Assembly: GCF_002432125.1 (NCBI RefSeq)
Contig: NZ_DJFS01000051.1
Span: 389-13,252, forward strand
Direction: 5' to 3'
Source of the DNA: Brevundimonas sp. UBA5866
GTDB lineage: Bacteria > Pseudomonadota > Alphaproteobacteria > Caulobacterales > Caulobacteraceae
DNA: 12,864 nucleotides
This document shows positions 6,625 to 12,481 of this stretch, one piece after another. The translations under genes were made by a program, and so were the position numbers. Numbering within the stretch: position 1 is the first letter of the stretch; every line of letters begins with the position of its first letter. The notes below the pieces were generated by a model. It was not told where the DNA came from. It searched no databases and saw only the letters and a program-made list of their open reading frames with translations.

Positions 6625-7682
6625 GCTGCGGCTCCTGTCTGGGCCCATGCGAGGGCGGCAAGTTCGGGGAAGTTGTCGGCCATGCCTTGCGCATGTTCAG
6701 AGGCCGCGCTGCCCCGCAGCAGGCGACCCTTGATGCCGTGAAAGATAGCGGCAAAGCGGAACATGTTGAAAGCGAAGTAGAAGCGAAGCTCCCCTTCGCT
6801 AGGGACCGCGCGTCCTGTGCGGTCGCAATAGGTCTTGAGGTATTCGGTCTCGGACGGAATGCCCAGCGCCTCAAGGTCCTCGCCCGCAAAGCCGCCGATC
6901 ATGTGCGGTGGCAGTCGGTACATCATCATATGGTAGGTGAAATCACCCATCGGATGCCCCAGCGTGGACAGTTCCCAATCCAGTACGGCGCGGACCGTCG
7001 GGCCGTCGGCGTCAAAGATCAGATTGTCGGCGCGGTAGTCGCCGTGGATGATGGCACTGGCCCCGTCATCGGCGGGCATATGGGCGGGCAGCCATTCTAT
7101 CAGGCGGTCCATGTTGGGATCACGCCCGGCCAGTTCGTCGGCCAGATATTGCTTTGACCATCGCTCGATCTGGCGGGCGAAGAAGTTGCCGGGACGCCCG
7201 TAGTCGCCCAGACCGATCGCCTCGGGATCGATGCTGTGCAGTCTGGCGATGGTGGCATTCAGCGTATCGAAATGGGCTGCGCGCTGTTCGGGCGTCAGGT
7301 CGGGCAGGGTCGGGTTCCAGAAGATGCGCCCCTCGACCAGTTCCATCACATAGAAGACGCTGCCGATGACGCTCTCGTCCTCGCACAGGGCAACGGCGCG
7401 CGCGACGGGAAAGCCCGCCTTGGCCAGACCCGATATCACCCGGAACTCGCGCTCGACCGCGTGGGCCCCTTTCAGGATCGCGCCCGAAGGCTTGCGGCGC
7501 AGGACGTAGGCCCCCGACGGTGTGTCCATGCGATAGGTCGGGTTGGATTGGCCGCCCTTGAACTGGCCAAGCTGGATCGGACCCTTGAAACCCTCGGCAT
7601 GGTCTTCAAGCCATTGGGTCAGGGCCTCGACGGGCAGTTCAAATCCGGCACGGACCTCGCCGGCACCCTCGAACACACTCAT
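6621..7682 (-). CDS. Phosphotransferase-fold kinase (APH family), ACAD11 N-domain-like
   Basis: A 353-residue kinase of the aminoglycoside/choline phosphotransferase fold. The nucleotide loop is FKGGQSNPTYR (41-51). YVLRRKP (59-65) carries the ATP-binding lysine and E78 or E80 may be its partner. Brenner's catalytic motif HGDYRADN is at 213-220 (D215 base, N220), and VLDWE (233-237) supplies the metal-binding Asp235. Its gene overlaps the acyl-CoA dehydrogenase start by 4 nt, so the two products are made together. In mammals the same two domains are fused in ACAD10/ACAD11, and in Pseudomonas LvaA/LvaC they phosphorylate then rearrange 4-hydroxyacyl-CoA. An antibiotic-resistance role is unlikely in this context. 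A G-rich Shine-Dalgarno lies 8-12 nt before the ATG but within a hairpin. Confidence 0.92.
   Translation of the reverse strand: MSVFEGAGEVRAGFELPVEALTQWLEDHAEGFKGPIQLGQFKGGQSNPTYRMDTPSGAYVLRRKPSGAILKGAHAVEREFRVISGLAKAGFPVARAVALCEDESVIGSVFYVMELVEGRIFWNPTLPDLTPEQRAAHFDTLNATIARLHSIDPEAIGLGDYGRPGNFFARQIERWSKQYLADELAGRDPNMDRLIEWLPAHMPADDGASAIIHGDYRADNLIFDADGPTVRAVLDWELSTLGHPMGDFTYHMMMYRLPPHMIGGFAGEDLEALGIPSETEYLKTYCDRTGRAVPSEGELRFYFAFNMFRFAAIFHGIKGRLLRGSAASEHAQGMADNFPELAALAWAQTGAAA
6632..6636 (-). promoter_or_regulatory. Ribosome binding site deciding the dehydrogenase start
   Basis: AGGAG on the minus strand, 7 nt before ATG 6624 and inside the end of the kinase gene. It favours MSLDDL over the earlier in-frame ATG at 6648. 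Confidence 0.7.
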
Positions 7683-7683
7683 G

Positions 7684-7720
7684 CACCCACCCCCGGAAAA
7701 ATCTCTCTAGGGGTGGGGTG
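7684..7720 (-). promoter_or_regulatory. Hairpin enclosing the kinase Shine-Dalgarno
   Basis: On the minus-strand transcript CACCC-C-ACCCC (7720-7710) can pair with GGGGT-GGGTG (7693-7684): ten pairs with one bulge and a 16-nt loop ending one base before the ATG at 7682. The stem includes the only G-rich ribosome-binding sequence, so it could lower translation of the kinase. Confidence 0.4.
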
Positions 7721-7746
7721 TCACAGTCAGTTCGTTTAAGCAAGTA

Positions 7747-8172
7747 TTAGTGTGCGAGTTCCGCTATCGGGTCGCGATCCTCGACCATGATGATGGTCAG
7801 AGGGCGCGATCCGCCGGACGGCGAAGGCCACTCGATCGTCTCGCCTTCGGTCAGTCCCAGAAGTCCGGCCCCCACATAGGACAGCACCGAAATACGGCCC
7901 GCATCGATATCCGCATCCCGTGGCAAGACAAGTTGTACGCGGCGGACGTCGTTGCCCTGGCCATCCCTGAAGTGGACCCAGCGGTGCAGGCCGACAACTC
8001 CCTTGGGCATTTCTGCCTCGGGAAGGACTTCGGCGCGGTCCATCTCGGCCTGAAGCAGGCCTGCCGGACCCGAGCCGGGCAGGTCGCCCACCAGCCGGTC
8101 CAGAGCGTCGAAATCACTCTCGCTGATATAGACGGTCGGCGGAGGTTGGGCCTTGGTACGTGTGTTTGCCAT
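7747..8172 (-). CDS. GreA/GreB C-domain protein, Rnk-like
   Basis: A 141-residue protein. The C-terminal half (about 53-132) is the FKBP-like GreA/GreB C-terminal domain: VVGLHRWVHFRD, RVQLVLPRDADIDAGRISVL, GAGLLGLTEGETIEW. The N-terminal part (12-50) is a short helical segment starting PTVYISESDFDALDRLV, as in Rnk, not the full coiled-coil finger of GreA. Rnk-type proteins bind RNA polymerase without cleavage activity and are called regulators of nucleoside diphosphate kinase. The gene begins 25 nt after the small Cys-rich gene and ends 64 nt before the kinase gene, on the same strand. No good Shine-Dalgarno is seen, so translation may depend on the upstream gene. Family call firm; exact orthology to rnk not provable here. 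Confidence 0.87.
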   Translation of the reverse strand: MANTRTKAQPPPTVYISESDFDALDRLVGDLPGSGPAGLLQAEMDRAEVLPEAEMPKGVVGLHRWVHFRDGQGNDVRRVQLVLPRDADIDAGRISVLSYVGAGLLGLTEGETIEWPSPSGGSRPLTIIMVEDRDPIAELAH

Positions 8173-8197
8173 ATGAATGATCTTGCTGTTGCGACAG

Positions 8198-8380
8198 TCA
8201 GGCGGCGCTGGGGCCGTCCAGATCGTCAGGGGTAAAGAGAGTGTTGGTCACAGGCGGTCGCGGCCTGAAGGGAATGATTTCGGCCACGACGGGCGCATGG
8301 ATGACCGTGCGGTCACAGGCGCGGTCCAGCGGATGCGACTGGCCACACTGGCCACAGACCTGTTCTTCGGGTGCGGACAT
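8198..8380 (-). CDS. Small Cys-rich protein, possible zinc-binding (60 aa)
   Basis: This is a real gene, judging by AGGGAG (8394-8389) placed 8 nt before the ATG and by its position 25 nt upstream of the Rnk-like gene. C9 and C12 form CxxC in VCGQCGQSHPLDRAC, with H16 and C22 nearby, enough ligands for one zinc. The remainder (VVAEIIPFRPRPP) is short and proline-rich, with an acidic tail. No signal peptide or membrane segment. I recognise no named family. Co-transcription with a polymerase-binding protein hints at a regulatory partner, but this is inference. Confidence 0.7.
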   Translation of the reverse strand: MSAPEEQVCGQCGQSHPLDRACDRTVIHAPVVAEIIPFRPRPPVTNTLFTPDDLDGPSAA

Positions 8381-8512
8381 TTCAACAACTCCCTTTTCGT
8401 GATTTGGAAGAAGTAAGAGCCTGACAACAGGAGCTTGCGCGTATTGGCGGGGACGCGATCCTTCGCGTCTTTCAAGTCCGGATTGTTGAGGTCAGGAACG
8501 CACAGAGACGGC

Positions 8513-8560
8513 CCCGTAGCGGGAACCCGCCGGTACGTCGGCGCGGTTTACCGCTACGGG
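8513..8560. other. Strong 48-nt hairpin, possible structured RNA
   Basis: CCCGTAGCGG (8513-8522) pairs perfectly with CCGCTACGGG (8551-8560). Inside, AACC (8524-8527) pairs with GGTT (8545-8548) and CGCCG (8528-8532) with CGGCG (8539-8543), closed by the loop GTACGT. The result is 19 pairs with one bulged C and one small internal loop. No T-run follows on either strand, so it is not a normal terminator. It may be an RNA element of the folP leader, a separate small RNA, or a dispersed palindromic repeat. Confidence 0.6.
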
Positions 8561-8649
8561 CTAAAGGCCTTCGACGCGGCGTCCCGCGTGTGTGAGGCGT
8601 CGAGCTTGGCTGACGAACCGTTTCATAACGGCTAGAGGCTGATCCCGAC

Positions 8650-8692
8650 GGGTGTAAATGTCAAATCCACACACCCCTCCTGTGTACCGGAG
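8650..8692 (+). promoter_or_regulatory. Alternative hairpins before folP and its ribosome binding site
   Basis: GGGTGT (8650-8655) can pair with ACACCC (8671-8676), or ACACA (8669-8673) can pair with TGTGT (8681-8685). The two cannot form together. GGAG (8689-8692), 9 nt before the folP ATG, follows directly, so the switch could affect ribosome access. Both stems are short, so this is tentative. Confidence 0.3.
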
Positions 8693-8701
8693 CCCTGCCT
8701 G

Positions 8702-9544
8702 ATGACCCTGAATGGCCTGTTGAACGCCCGCCGCCGCCCGTTGGTTATGGGGATCGTCAATGTCACGCCCGACAGCTTTTCGGACGGCGGACACTATACG
8801 GATGTTCAGGCCGCGCTGGCCCATGCGCGCCAGCTGATCGCCGATGGTGCCGACGTGCTGGACATCGGCGGTGAAAGCACCCGCCCGGGGTCTGATCCTG
8901 TCAGTGCCGAGGAAGAGATCGCCCGTGTCGTGCCGGTGATCGAGGCCTTGCGGGCCGAATGGGATGGCATCATCAGCATCGACACCATGAAGCCGCAGGT
9001 GGCCCGCGCCGCCGTCGCCGCCGGAGCCACCGTCTGGAACGACGTGACAGGGCTGGGGTTCGACGCGGACAGCCCCGCCACCGCCGCCGAACTGGGCGTG
9101 GATGTCATCCTCATGCACATGAAGGGCGCCCCCAAGACCATGCAGGATGCCCCGATCTATGACGATGTGACGGCAGATGTCATGGCCCATCTGGCCGCCT
9201 GCGCCGAGCTGGCGGTCGAGGCGGGCGTAGAGGTCCAGAACATCTGGCTGGATCCCGGCATCGGCTTTGCCAAGACGACGGCGCACAACCTGCGCCTGAC
9301 GGCCGATCTGCCTGCCCTGTGCGCGCTGGGGTACCCGGTTCTCTATGCCGCCAGCCGCAAGCGGATGATTGCCGAGATCGATCCGACGGCGACGTTGGCG
9401 ACGGACCGTCTGGGCGGTACTTTGGCCCTGCATCTGGAAGCCGTGCGACTGGGGGCCGATATGGTGCGCGTGCATGATGTGCGCGAAACGGTTCAGGCGT
9501 TGAAGGTCCAGGCGGCGCTGCAAGCCTGTGCGGAGGCGCTCTGA
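8702..9544 (+). CDS. folP: Dihydropteroate synthase
   Basis: A 280-residue cytoplasmic TIM-barrel enzyme that joins p-aminobenzoate to 6-hydroxymethyl-dihydropterin pyrophosphate in folate synthesis; it is the sulfonamide target. All family blocks are present in order: MGIVNVTPDSFSDGG (16-30), IGGESTRPG (55-63), SIDT (92-95), NDVTG (113-117), LMHMKGAPKTMQ (137-148), LDPGIGFAKTTAHN (183-196), ASRKRMI (217-223), and VRVHDV near the C-terminus. Length matches the bacterial norm (about 275-285). GGAG lies 9 nt before the ATG. First gene of a tight five-gene run; its TGA overlaps the next ATG by one base. No folK, glmM or ftsH is adjacent, unlike enterobacteria. No obvious resistance-type insertion is seen near the sulfonamide pocket. 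Confidence 0.97.
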   Translation: MTLNGLLNARRRPLVMGIVNVTPDSFSDGGHYTDVQAALAHARQLIADGADVLDIGGESTRPGSDPVSAEEEIARVVPVIEALRAEWDGIISIDTMKPQVARAAVAAGATVWNDVTGLGFDADSPATAAELGVDVILMHMKGAPKTMQDAPIYDDVTADVMAHLAACAELAVEAGVEVQNIWLDPGIGFAKTTAHNLRLTADLPALCALGYPVLYAASRKRMIAEIDPTATLATDRLGGTLALHLEAVRLGADMVRVHDVRETVQALKVQAALQACAEAL

Positions 9545-9903
9545 TGTTCGGTGTATCGCACTATATTGCCCCGATCCTGCTGCTGGCGATTTCCAACGTC
9601 TTCATGACCTTTGCCTGGTACGGCCATCTGAAGGGCGACCCCAAACCCTTGTGGATCGCCGTCCTGCTGAGCTGGGGCATCGCCTTCTTCGAATACTGGC
9701 TGGCCGTTCCGGCCAACCGGATCGGCCACACCGTCTACTCGGCGGCGGAACTGAAGACGATGCAGGAGGTCATCACCCTGGCCATCTTCGCGGCCTTCTC
9801 GGTCCTATATCTCGGAGAAAAGCTGACGGTGAACCACCTGATCGGCTTTGCCTTTATCGCTCTGGGGGCATGGTTCATCTTCCGCGGACCGATTGGCAGC
9901 TAG
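9544..9903 (+). CDS. DUF486 family small membrane protein
   Basis: A 119-residue protein with four predicted membrane helices: about 7-25 (APILLLAISNVFMTFAWY), 36-54, 73-90 and 97-114. AWYGHLK (24-30), WGIAFFEYWLAVPANRIG (44-61) and the C-terminal LGAWFIFRGP are hallmarks of DUF486, related to the drug/metabolite transporter superfamily. Its function is not established. The start overlaps the folP stop (TGATG), with GGAGG 7 nt upstream. It sits 68 nt before a second small transporter gene. Confidence 0.92.
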   Translation: MFGVSHYIAPILLLAISNVFMTFAWYGHLKGDPKPLWIAVLLSWGIAFFEYWLAVPANRIGHTVYSAAELKTMQEVITLAIFAAFSVLYLGEKLTVNHLIGFAFIALGAWFIFRGPIGS

Positions 9904-9942
9904 GGTCACGACAGGTTTCGTGTCGAACGCGAGTCTTGCGAT

Positions 9943-9954
9943 AAGCCGCGGCTT
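9943..9954. repeat. 12-bp perfect palindrome before the SugE gene
   Basis: AAGCCGCGGCTT is a perfect palindrome 17 nt upstream of the sugE-type ATG, in the only sizeable gap of the operon (9904-9971). A second small inverted repeat, CGACA (9909-9913) with TGTCG (9920-9924), precedes it. This could be a regulator site or an mRNA hairpin. No guanidine riboswitch signature was found. Confidence 0.35.
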
Positions 9955-9971
9955 GGCCCATCAGGCGGGCC

Positions 9972-10316
9972 ATGTCTTGGCTCCTCTCTCTCAATCCGTG
10001 GCTCGTGCTGATCGTGGCGGGCATGTTCGAAGTCATGTGGGCGTCCGGCGTGAAGCACGTCGGCGTGCAGCGGCCCTTCATCTCGCTGGGCGTGGCGCTG
10101 GCTCTGGCGGCTAGCATGATCGGCCTGTGGGCGGGGACGCAGAAGCTCCCCGTGGGCACCGCCTATGCGGTGTGGACCGGCATCGGCGCGGTCGGTGCCG
10201 CGGTGGTCGGGATCGTGGTCTATCAGGAACCGGCGACGGCGGTTCGCGCAGTCTGCATCCTGTTGATCGTGGCAGGTATCGTGGGGCTGAAACTGTTTTC
10301 GGGGGCAGGGGCATGA
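9972..10316 (+). CDS. sugE: SugE/Gdx-type small multidrug-resistance family exporter
   Basis: A 114-residue inner-membrane protein with four helices that works as a dual-topology dimer exchanging protons for cations. E20 in AGMFEVMWASG is the conserved proton/substrate-binding glutamate of helix 1. LPVGTAYAVWTGIGAVGAA (59-77) is the SugE/Gdx signature, and K107 in GLKL near the C-terminus is typical of this branch and not of EmrE. This favours guanidinium export, or quaternary-ammonium tolerance as reported for SugE. Only one copy is present, so it is a homodimer type. An AGGCGG sequence lies 3-8 nt before the ATG. Its stop overlaps the thiD start as ATGA. Confidence 0.92.
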   Translation: MSWLLSLNPWLVLIVAGMFEVMWASGVKHVGVQRPFISLGVALALAASMIGLWAGTQKLPVGTAYAVWTGIGAVGAAVVGIVVYQEPATAVRAVCILLIVAGIVGLKLFSGAGA

Positions 10317-11167
10317 GCCAATCAGAGAATTCTCTCGCTCAAGCCGCGGGCGACCGCGTCGCGCGCGATAGCGAAACTAAAATGGGCCGCGTGCTTGTGA
10401 TTGCCGGATCGGATTCCGGCGGTGGTGCGGGCATTCAGGCCGACATCAAGGCCATCACCATGCTGGGCGGTTTTGCGGCCACGGCGATCACGGCGGTGAC
10501 GGTGCAGAACACCCTTGGCGTGCATGGTGTGCACCCCATGCCGCTGGACGTGATCACCGCACAGGCCCGTTGCGTTCTGGAAGACATTGGCACCGACGCG
10601 GTGAAAACCGGCATGCTGGGTACGGTCGATGTGGTGGAAACCGTCGCCGCCCTGCTGGACGAAGCCAAGGCGCCGGCGGTGGTCGATCCGGTGATGATCG
10701 CCAAGGGCGGCCATCCCCTGCTGCCCGATCTGGCGGTCGAGGCGGTCAAGTCCCTGATGGTACCGCGTGCGGCCCTGTTGACCCCCAATGCCCCCGAGGC
10801 CGAAGCCCTGACGGGCCTGTCCATCACCGACGCCGACGGCCAGCGCCGCGCGGGCGAGATGCTGCTGGGCATGGGGGCCAAGGCCGTGCTGATGAAGGGC
10901 GGCCATGTGGATGGCGATACCGTCATCGATATCCTGATGACCCCCGACGGCGAGACGGTTCTGGAAAGCGAGCGCGTCGATCCCCGCCACACCCACGGCA
11001 CGGGCTGTACCCTCGCCAGCGCCTGTTCGGCGGGCTTGGCAAAGGGGCTTCCGGTCCATATCGCGGTAGCTGAAGCCTGGGCCTATGTGGCCGAGGCCAT
11101 CCGCCGCGCGCCGGGTCTCGGCGGCGGTCACGGCCCGCTGGACCACGCATGGCCGGTCCGCAAATGA
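10313..11167 (+). CDS. thiD: Hydroxymethylpyrimidine/phosphomethylpyrimidine kinase
   Basis: A 284-residue ribokinase-fold enzyme that phosphorylates HMP and HMP-phosphate to the pyrophosphate used by ThiE in thiamine synthesis. Motifs: VLVIAGSDSGGGAGIQADIK (27-46), KTGMLG (98-103), VVDPVMIAKGGHPLL (123-137), LLTPNAPEAEALTG (155-168), MKGGH (194-198), and HTHGTGCTLASA (226-237) with the anion-hole GTGC and catalytic C232. I chose ATG 10313 because it overlaps the sugE stop (ATGA). ATG 10382 would give 261 residues starting MGRVLVIAGSDS, closer to the usual 266. The extra 23 residues use codons (TCA, TCT, ACT, CAA) unlike the rest, so the shorter form is a serious alternative. The stop overlaps the next gene by 4 nt. 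Confidence 0.95.
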   Translation: MSQSENSLAQAAGDRVARDSETKMGRVLVIAGSDSGGGAGIQADIKAITMLGGFAATAITAVTVQNTLGVHGVHPMPLDVITAQARCVLEDIGTDAVKTGMLGTVDVVETVAALLDEAKAPAVVDPVMIAKGGHPLLPDLAVEAVKSLMVPRAALLTPNAPEAEALTGLSITDADGQRRAGEMLLGMGAKAVLMKGGHVDGDTVIDILMTPDGETVLESERVDPRHTHGTGCTLASACSAGLAKGLPVHIAVAEAWAYVAEAIRRAPGLGGGHGPLDHAWPVRK

Positions 11168-11739
11168 CCGAGGCCGAGCGCGAGGCGCGTCTGGTCGAAA
11201 TCCTGCGCGGTAATGACACCCTGATGCGGGTGCTGCGGACGGTGCGCGATATCGGCCTGCCGGATTGGCGGCTGTTTTCCGGTTCGGTCTATCAGTCGGT
11301 GTGGAACGCCCGGACGGGGCGTCCGGCGGGATATGGCACCAAGGACTATGACATCGGCTATTTCGATCCCGACACATCATGGGATGCCGAGGATGTGTGG
11401 ATCAAGCGCGTGGCCGACGCCTTCGAAGAGCCGTTGAAGTCGCAGGTCGAGGTCCGCAATCAGGCCCGCGTACACCTGTGGGCCCCGCAGAAGTTCGGCG
11501 AGGATTTTGCCCCCCTGCTGTGCACGGACGACGCGCCTGCGCGCTTTGTGGCACCAGCCTTTGCGGTGGGCGTGCGTCTGGAAGCCGATGACAGCATCAG
11601 CGTCCATTCCGCCTATGGTCTGGCCGATGTGTTCGACATGGTGATCCGCCCGACGCCCCGCCGTGGAAAGGCCAAGGGCTGGGACAAGATTATCGCCAAG
11701 CTGAAAGACCGCTGGCCCGAACTGACGGTCGCGGACTGA
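11164..11739 (+). CDS. Nucleotidyltransferase-fold protein, DUF925 family
   Basis: A 191-residue protein of the family annotated as nucleotidyltransferase (COG3575-like). It shows the GS motif in LFSGSVYQSVWNARTG (37-52) and the acidic pair in GTKDYDIGYFDPD (58-70: D61, D63), with a likely third acid at E96 in VEVRNQARVHLW. These are the pol-beta-like metal sites, but the substrate is not known. ATG 11164 overlaps the thiD stop as ATGA and is preferred; ATG 11149 would add five residues. No good Shine-Dalgarno is seen, so translation is probably coupled. Last gene before a terminator hairpin. Confidence 0.88.
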   Translation: MTEAEREARLVEILRGNDTLMRVLRTVRDIGLPDWRLFSGSVYQSVWNARTGRPAGYGTKDYDIGYFDPDTSWDAEDVWIKRVADAFEEPLKSQVEVRNQARVHLWAPQKFGEDFAPLLCTDDAPARFVAPAFAVGVRLEADDSISVHSAYGLADVFDMVIRPTPRRGKAKGWDKIIAKLKDRWPELTVAD

Positions 11740-11748
11740 CACAAGCAA

Positions 11749-11779
11749 AAGGGCGCGGCTCCGATGGAGCCGCGCCCTT
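11749..11779. terminator. Bidirectional terminator hairpin between convergent genes
   Basis: AAGGGCGCGGCTCC (11749-11762) pairs with GGAGCCGCGCCCTT (11766-11779): 14 perfect pairs around a GAT loop. On the minus strand it is followed by TTTTGCTT, a usable T-run for the secreted-protein gene. On the plus strand the run is weaker (TTGGTT), but the stem begins 10 nt after the nucleotidyltransferase stop and probably serves it too. Confidence 0.82.
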
Positions 11780-11849
11780 GGTTCATGATGCCGGACACTG
11801 GCGGGGAGGGGGGATCGCCCGGCATCACGGATTCAGCCGCCGATATCCA

Positions 11850-12218
11850 TCAGCGACGGCGCGGGCTGGTGCGCAGTTCGCGGTCCAGGCGGCGCTCGAC
11901 CTGACTCAGGCGGCGCTCCAGTTGCGCGCGTTCATTGCGTTGCAGGCCACCACGCATATCGAGGCGGATCTGGCGCTCGATAGAGGCCAGTTCGCGCTTC
12001 ATATCGCGACCATCGCGCACGTTCAGATGGCGACGGGCCATAGCGCGGTCAATGCGATGCTCCAGGGCGATTTTACGATCGACAATACCGTTGAGTGCCA
12101 CGGACTGCGCCGCATGCGGGGCGCGGTGATATGACTGGGCCGAAGCCGATGCGGGCACGGCGGTGGCAAAGACTGCGGCAGCCAGTGCGGGGATCAGAAT
12201 CGTCTTCATCTTGCTCAT
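11850..12218 (-). CDS. Secreted basic alpha-helical protein of unknown function
   Basis: A 122-residue protein with a clear signal peptide (MSKMKTILIPALAAAVFATA, cleavage after ASASA near residue 27). The mature part is about 95 residues, rich in Arg, and almost wholly helical and heptad-like: IVDRKIALEHRIDRAMARRH, then ELASIERQIRLDMRG and RAQLERRLSQVERRLDRELR. It probably forms a periplasmic coiled-coil or helical hairpin, loosely recalling CpxP/Spy-like stress chaperones, but I see no LTxxQ motif. AAGGAG (12230-12225) 6 nt before ATG 12218 fixes the start; the in-frame ATG at 12209 lacks this support. It diverges from a second small secreted protein and ends at the shared terminator hairpin. 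Confidence 0.82.
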   Translation of the reverse strand: MSKMKTILIPALAAAVFATAVPASASAQSYHRAPHAAQSVALNGIVDRKIALEHRIDRAMARRHLNVRDGRDMKRELASIERQIRLDMRGGLQRNERAQLERRLSQVERRLDRELRTSPRRR

Positions 12219-12224
12219 GTGGAA

Positions 12225-12230
12225 CTCCTT
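12225..12230 (-). promoter_or_regulatory. Strong ribosome binding site of the secreted helical protein
   Basis: AAGGAG on the minus strand, 6 nt before ATG 12218. It is the best Shine-Dalgarno in the window and selects MSKM over the later ATG at 12209. Confidence 0.8.
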
Positions 12231-12295
12231 TCCAAAGCACCCGCTTCGTCGGCTGTGGGCCTTCTTGGCGGTATCGACACAAAAGCATTCCGCGT

Positions 12296-12312
12296 CTGAG
12301 CCGAAGCTGAAC
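12296..12312 (-). promoter_or_regulatory. Direct repeat GTTCAG-N5-GCTCAG upstream of the secreted helical gene
   Basis: On the minus strand GTTCAG (12312-12307) and GCTCAG (12301-12296) repeat with an 11-nt period, one helical turn, as OmpR/PhoB-family regulators prefer. A -10-like CGATAC (12276-12271) follows at promoter distance. The site matches the repeat at 12482-12498 in orientation towards its own gene. Confidence 0.4.
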
Positions 12313-12481
12313 AGTGCATGTCAGGTGAGGTTCATGTTCCGCCTACGGATTTCGCAAATCCCGTTTCAGACTAAAGAGCCCCGCTGTCCGGCTTGGCGCT
12401 GGGGCACGTTCGGGCTAAGGTCCATCCAGTTCCAGTGACAGATCGTGGCGGCAATCCGCGCCAAGATTGCTTAAATTTTAT

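Larger units (their letters stand above)
8381..8701. other. Structured 321-nt gap between Rnk-like operon and folP operon
   Basis: No convincing protein gene lies here. It must contain promoters for the minus-strand small-protein operon and the plus-strand folP operon; none matches consensus well (minus-strand TTGTCA with a poor -10 is the best near 8430). From 8510 on the sequence is dense with inverted repeats, annotated separately. TCGACGC (8571-8577) with GCGTCGA (8597-8603) and CCGTT (8619-8623) with AACGG (8627-8631) are further short stems. This looks like a long folP leader or a small RNA locus. Confidence 0.5.

Noticed and set aside
5221..6741. Long plus-strand open frame (506 codons) opposite the acyl-CoA dehydrogenase
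   Set aside because: It is antisense to a gene with full family motifs. Its translation is low-complexity His/Arg/Gly-rich and matches no family; such open frames are expected in high-GC DNA.
6621..7682. Aminoglycoside resistance gene
   Set aside because: The fold is shared, but the gene overlaps an acyl-CoA dehydrogenase and resembles the kinase domain of ACAD10/11; no mobile-element context.
8513..8560. Rho-independent terminator or integron attC site
   Set aside because: No T-run on either strand, and no core GTTRRRY/RYYYAAC pair at the ends.
8561..8626. 21-codon minus-strand peptide (MKRFVSQARR...) ending at the long hairpin, as an attenuator leader
   Set aside because: No ribosome binding site, no T-run after the hairpin and no run of one regulatory codon type beyond Arg scatter; not supported.
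8561..9523. Minus-strand open frame opposite folP
   Set aside because: Shadow of folP: composition is His/Gln/Arg-rich and it lacks motifs.
9904..9971. Guanidine riboswitch upstream of the SugE/Gdx gene
   Set aside because: The gap is only 68 nt. I found neither paired ACGR-loop hairpins nor the conserved cores of the guanidine-I or -III classes as I remember them. A covariance search would settle it.
10322..11380. Minus-strand open frame opposite thiD
   Set aside because: Shadow of thiD and the DUF925 gene; no recognisable domain.
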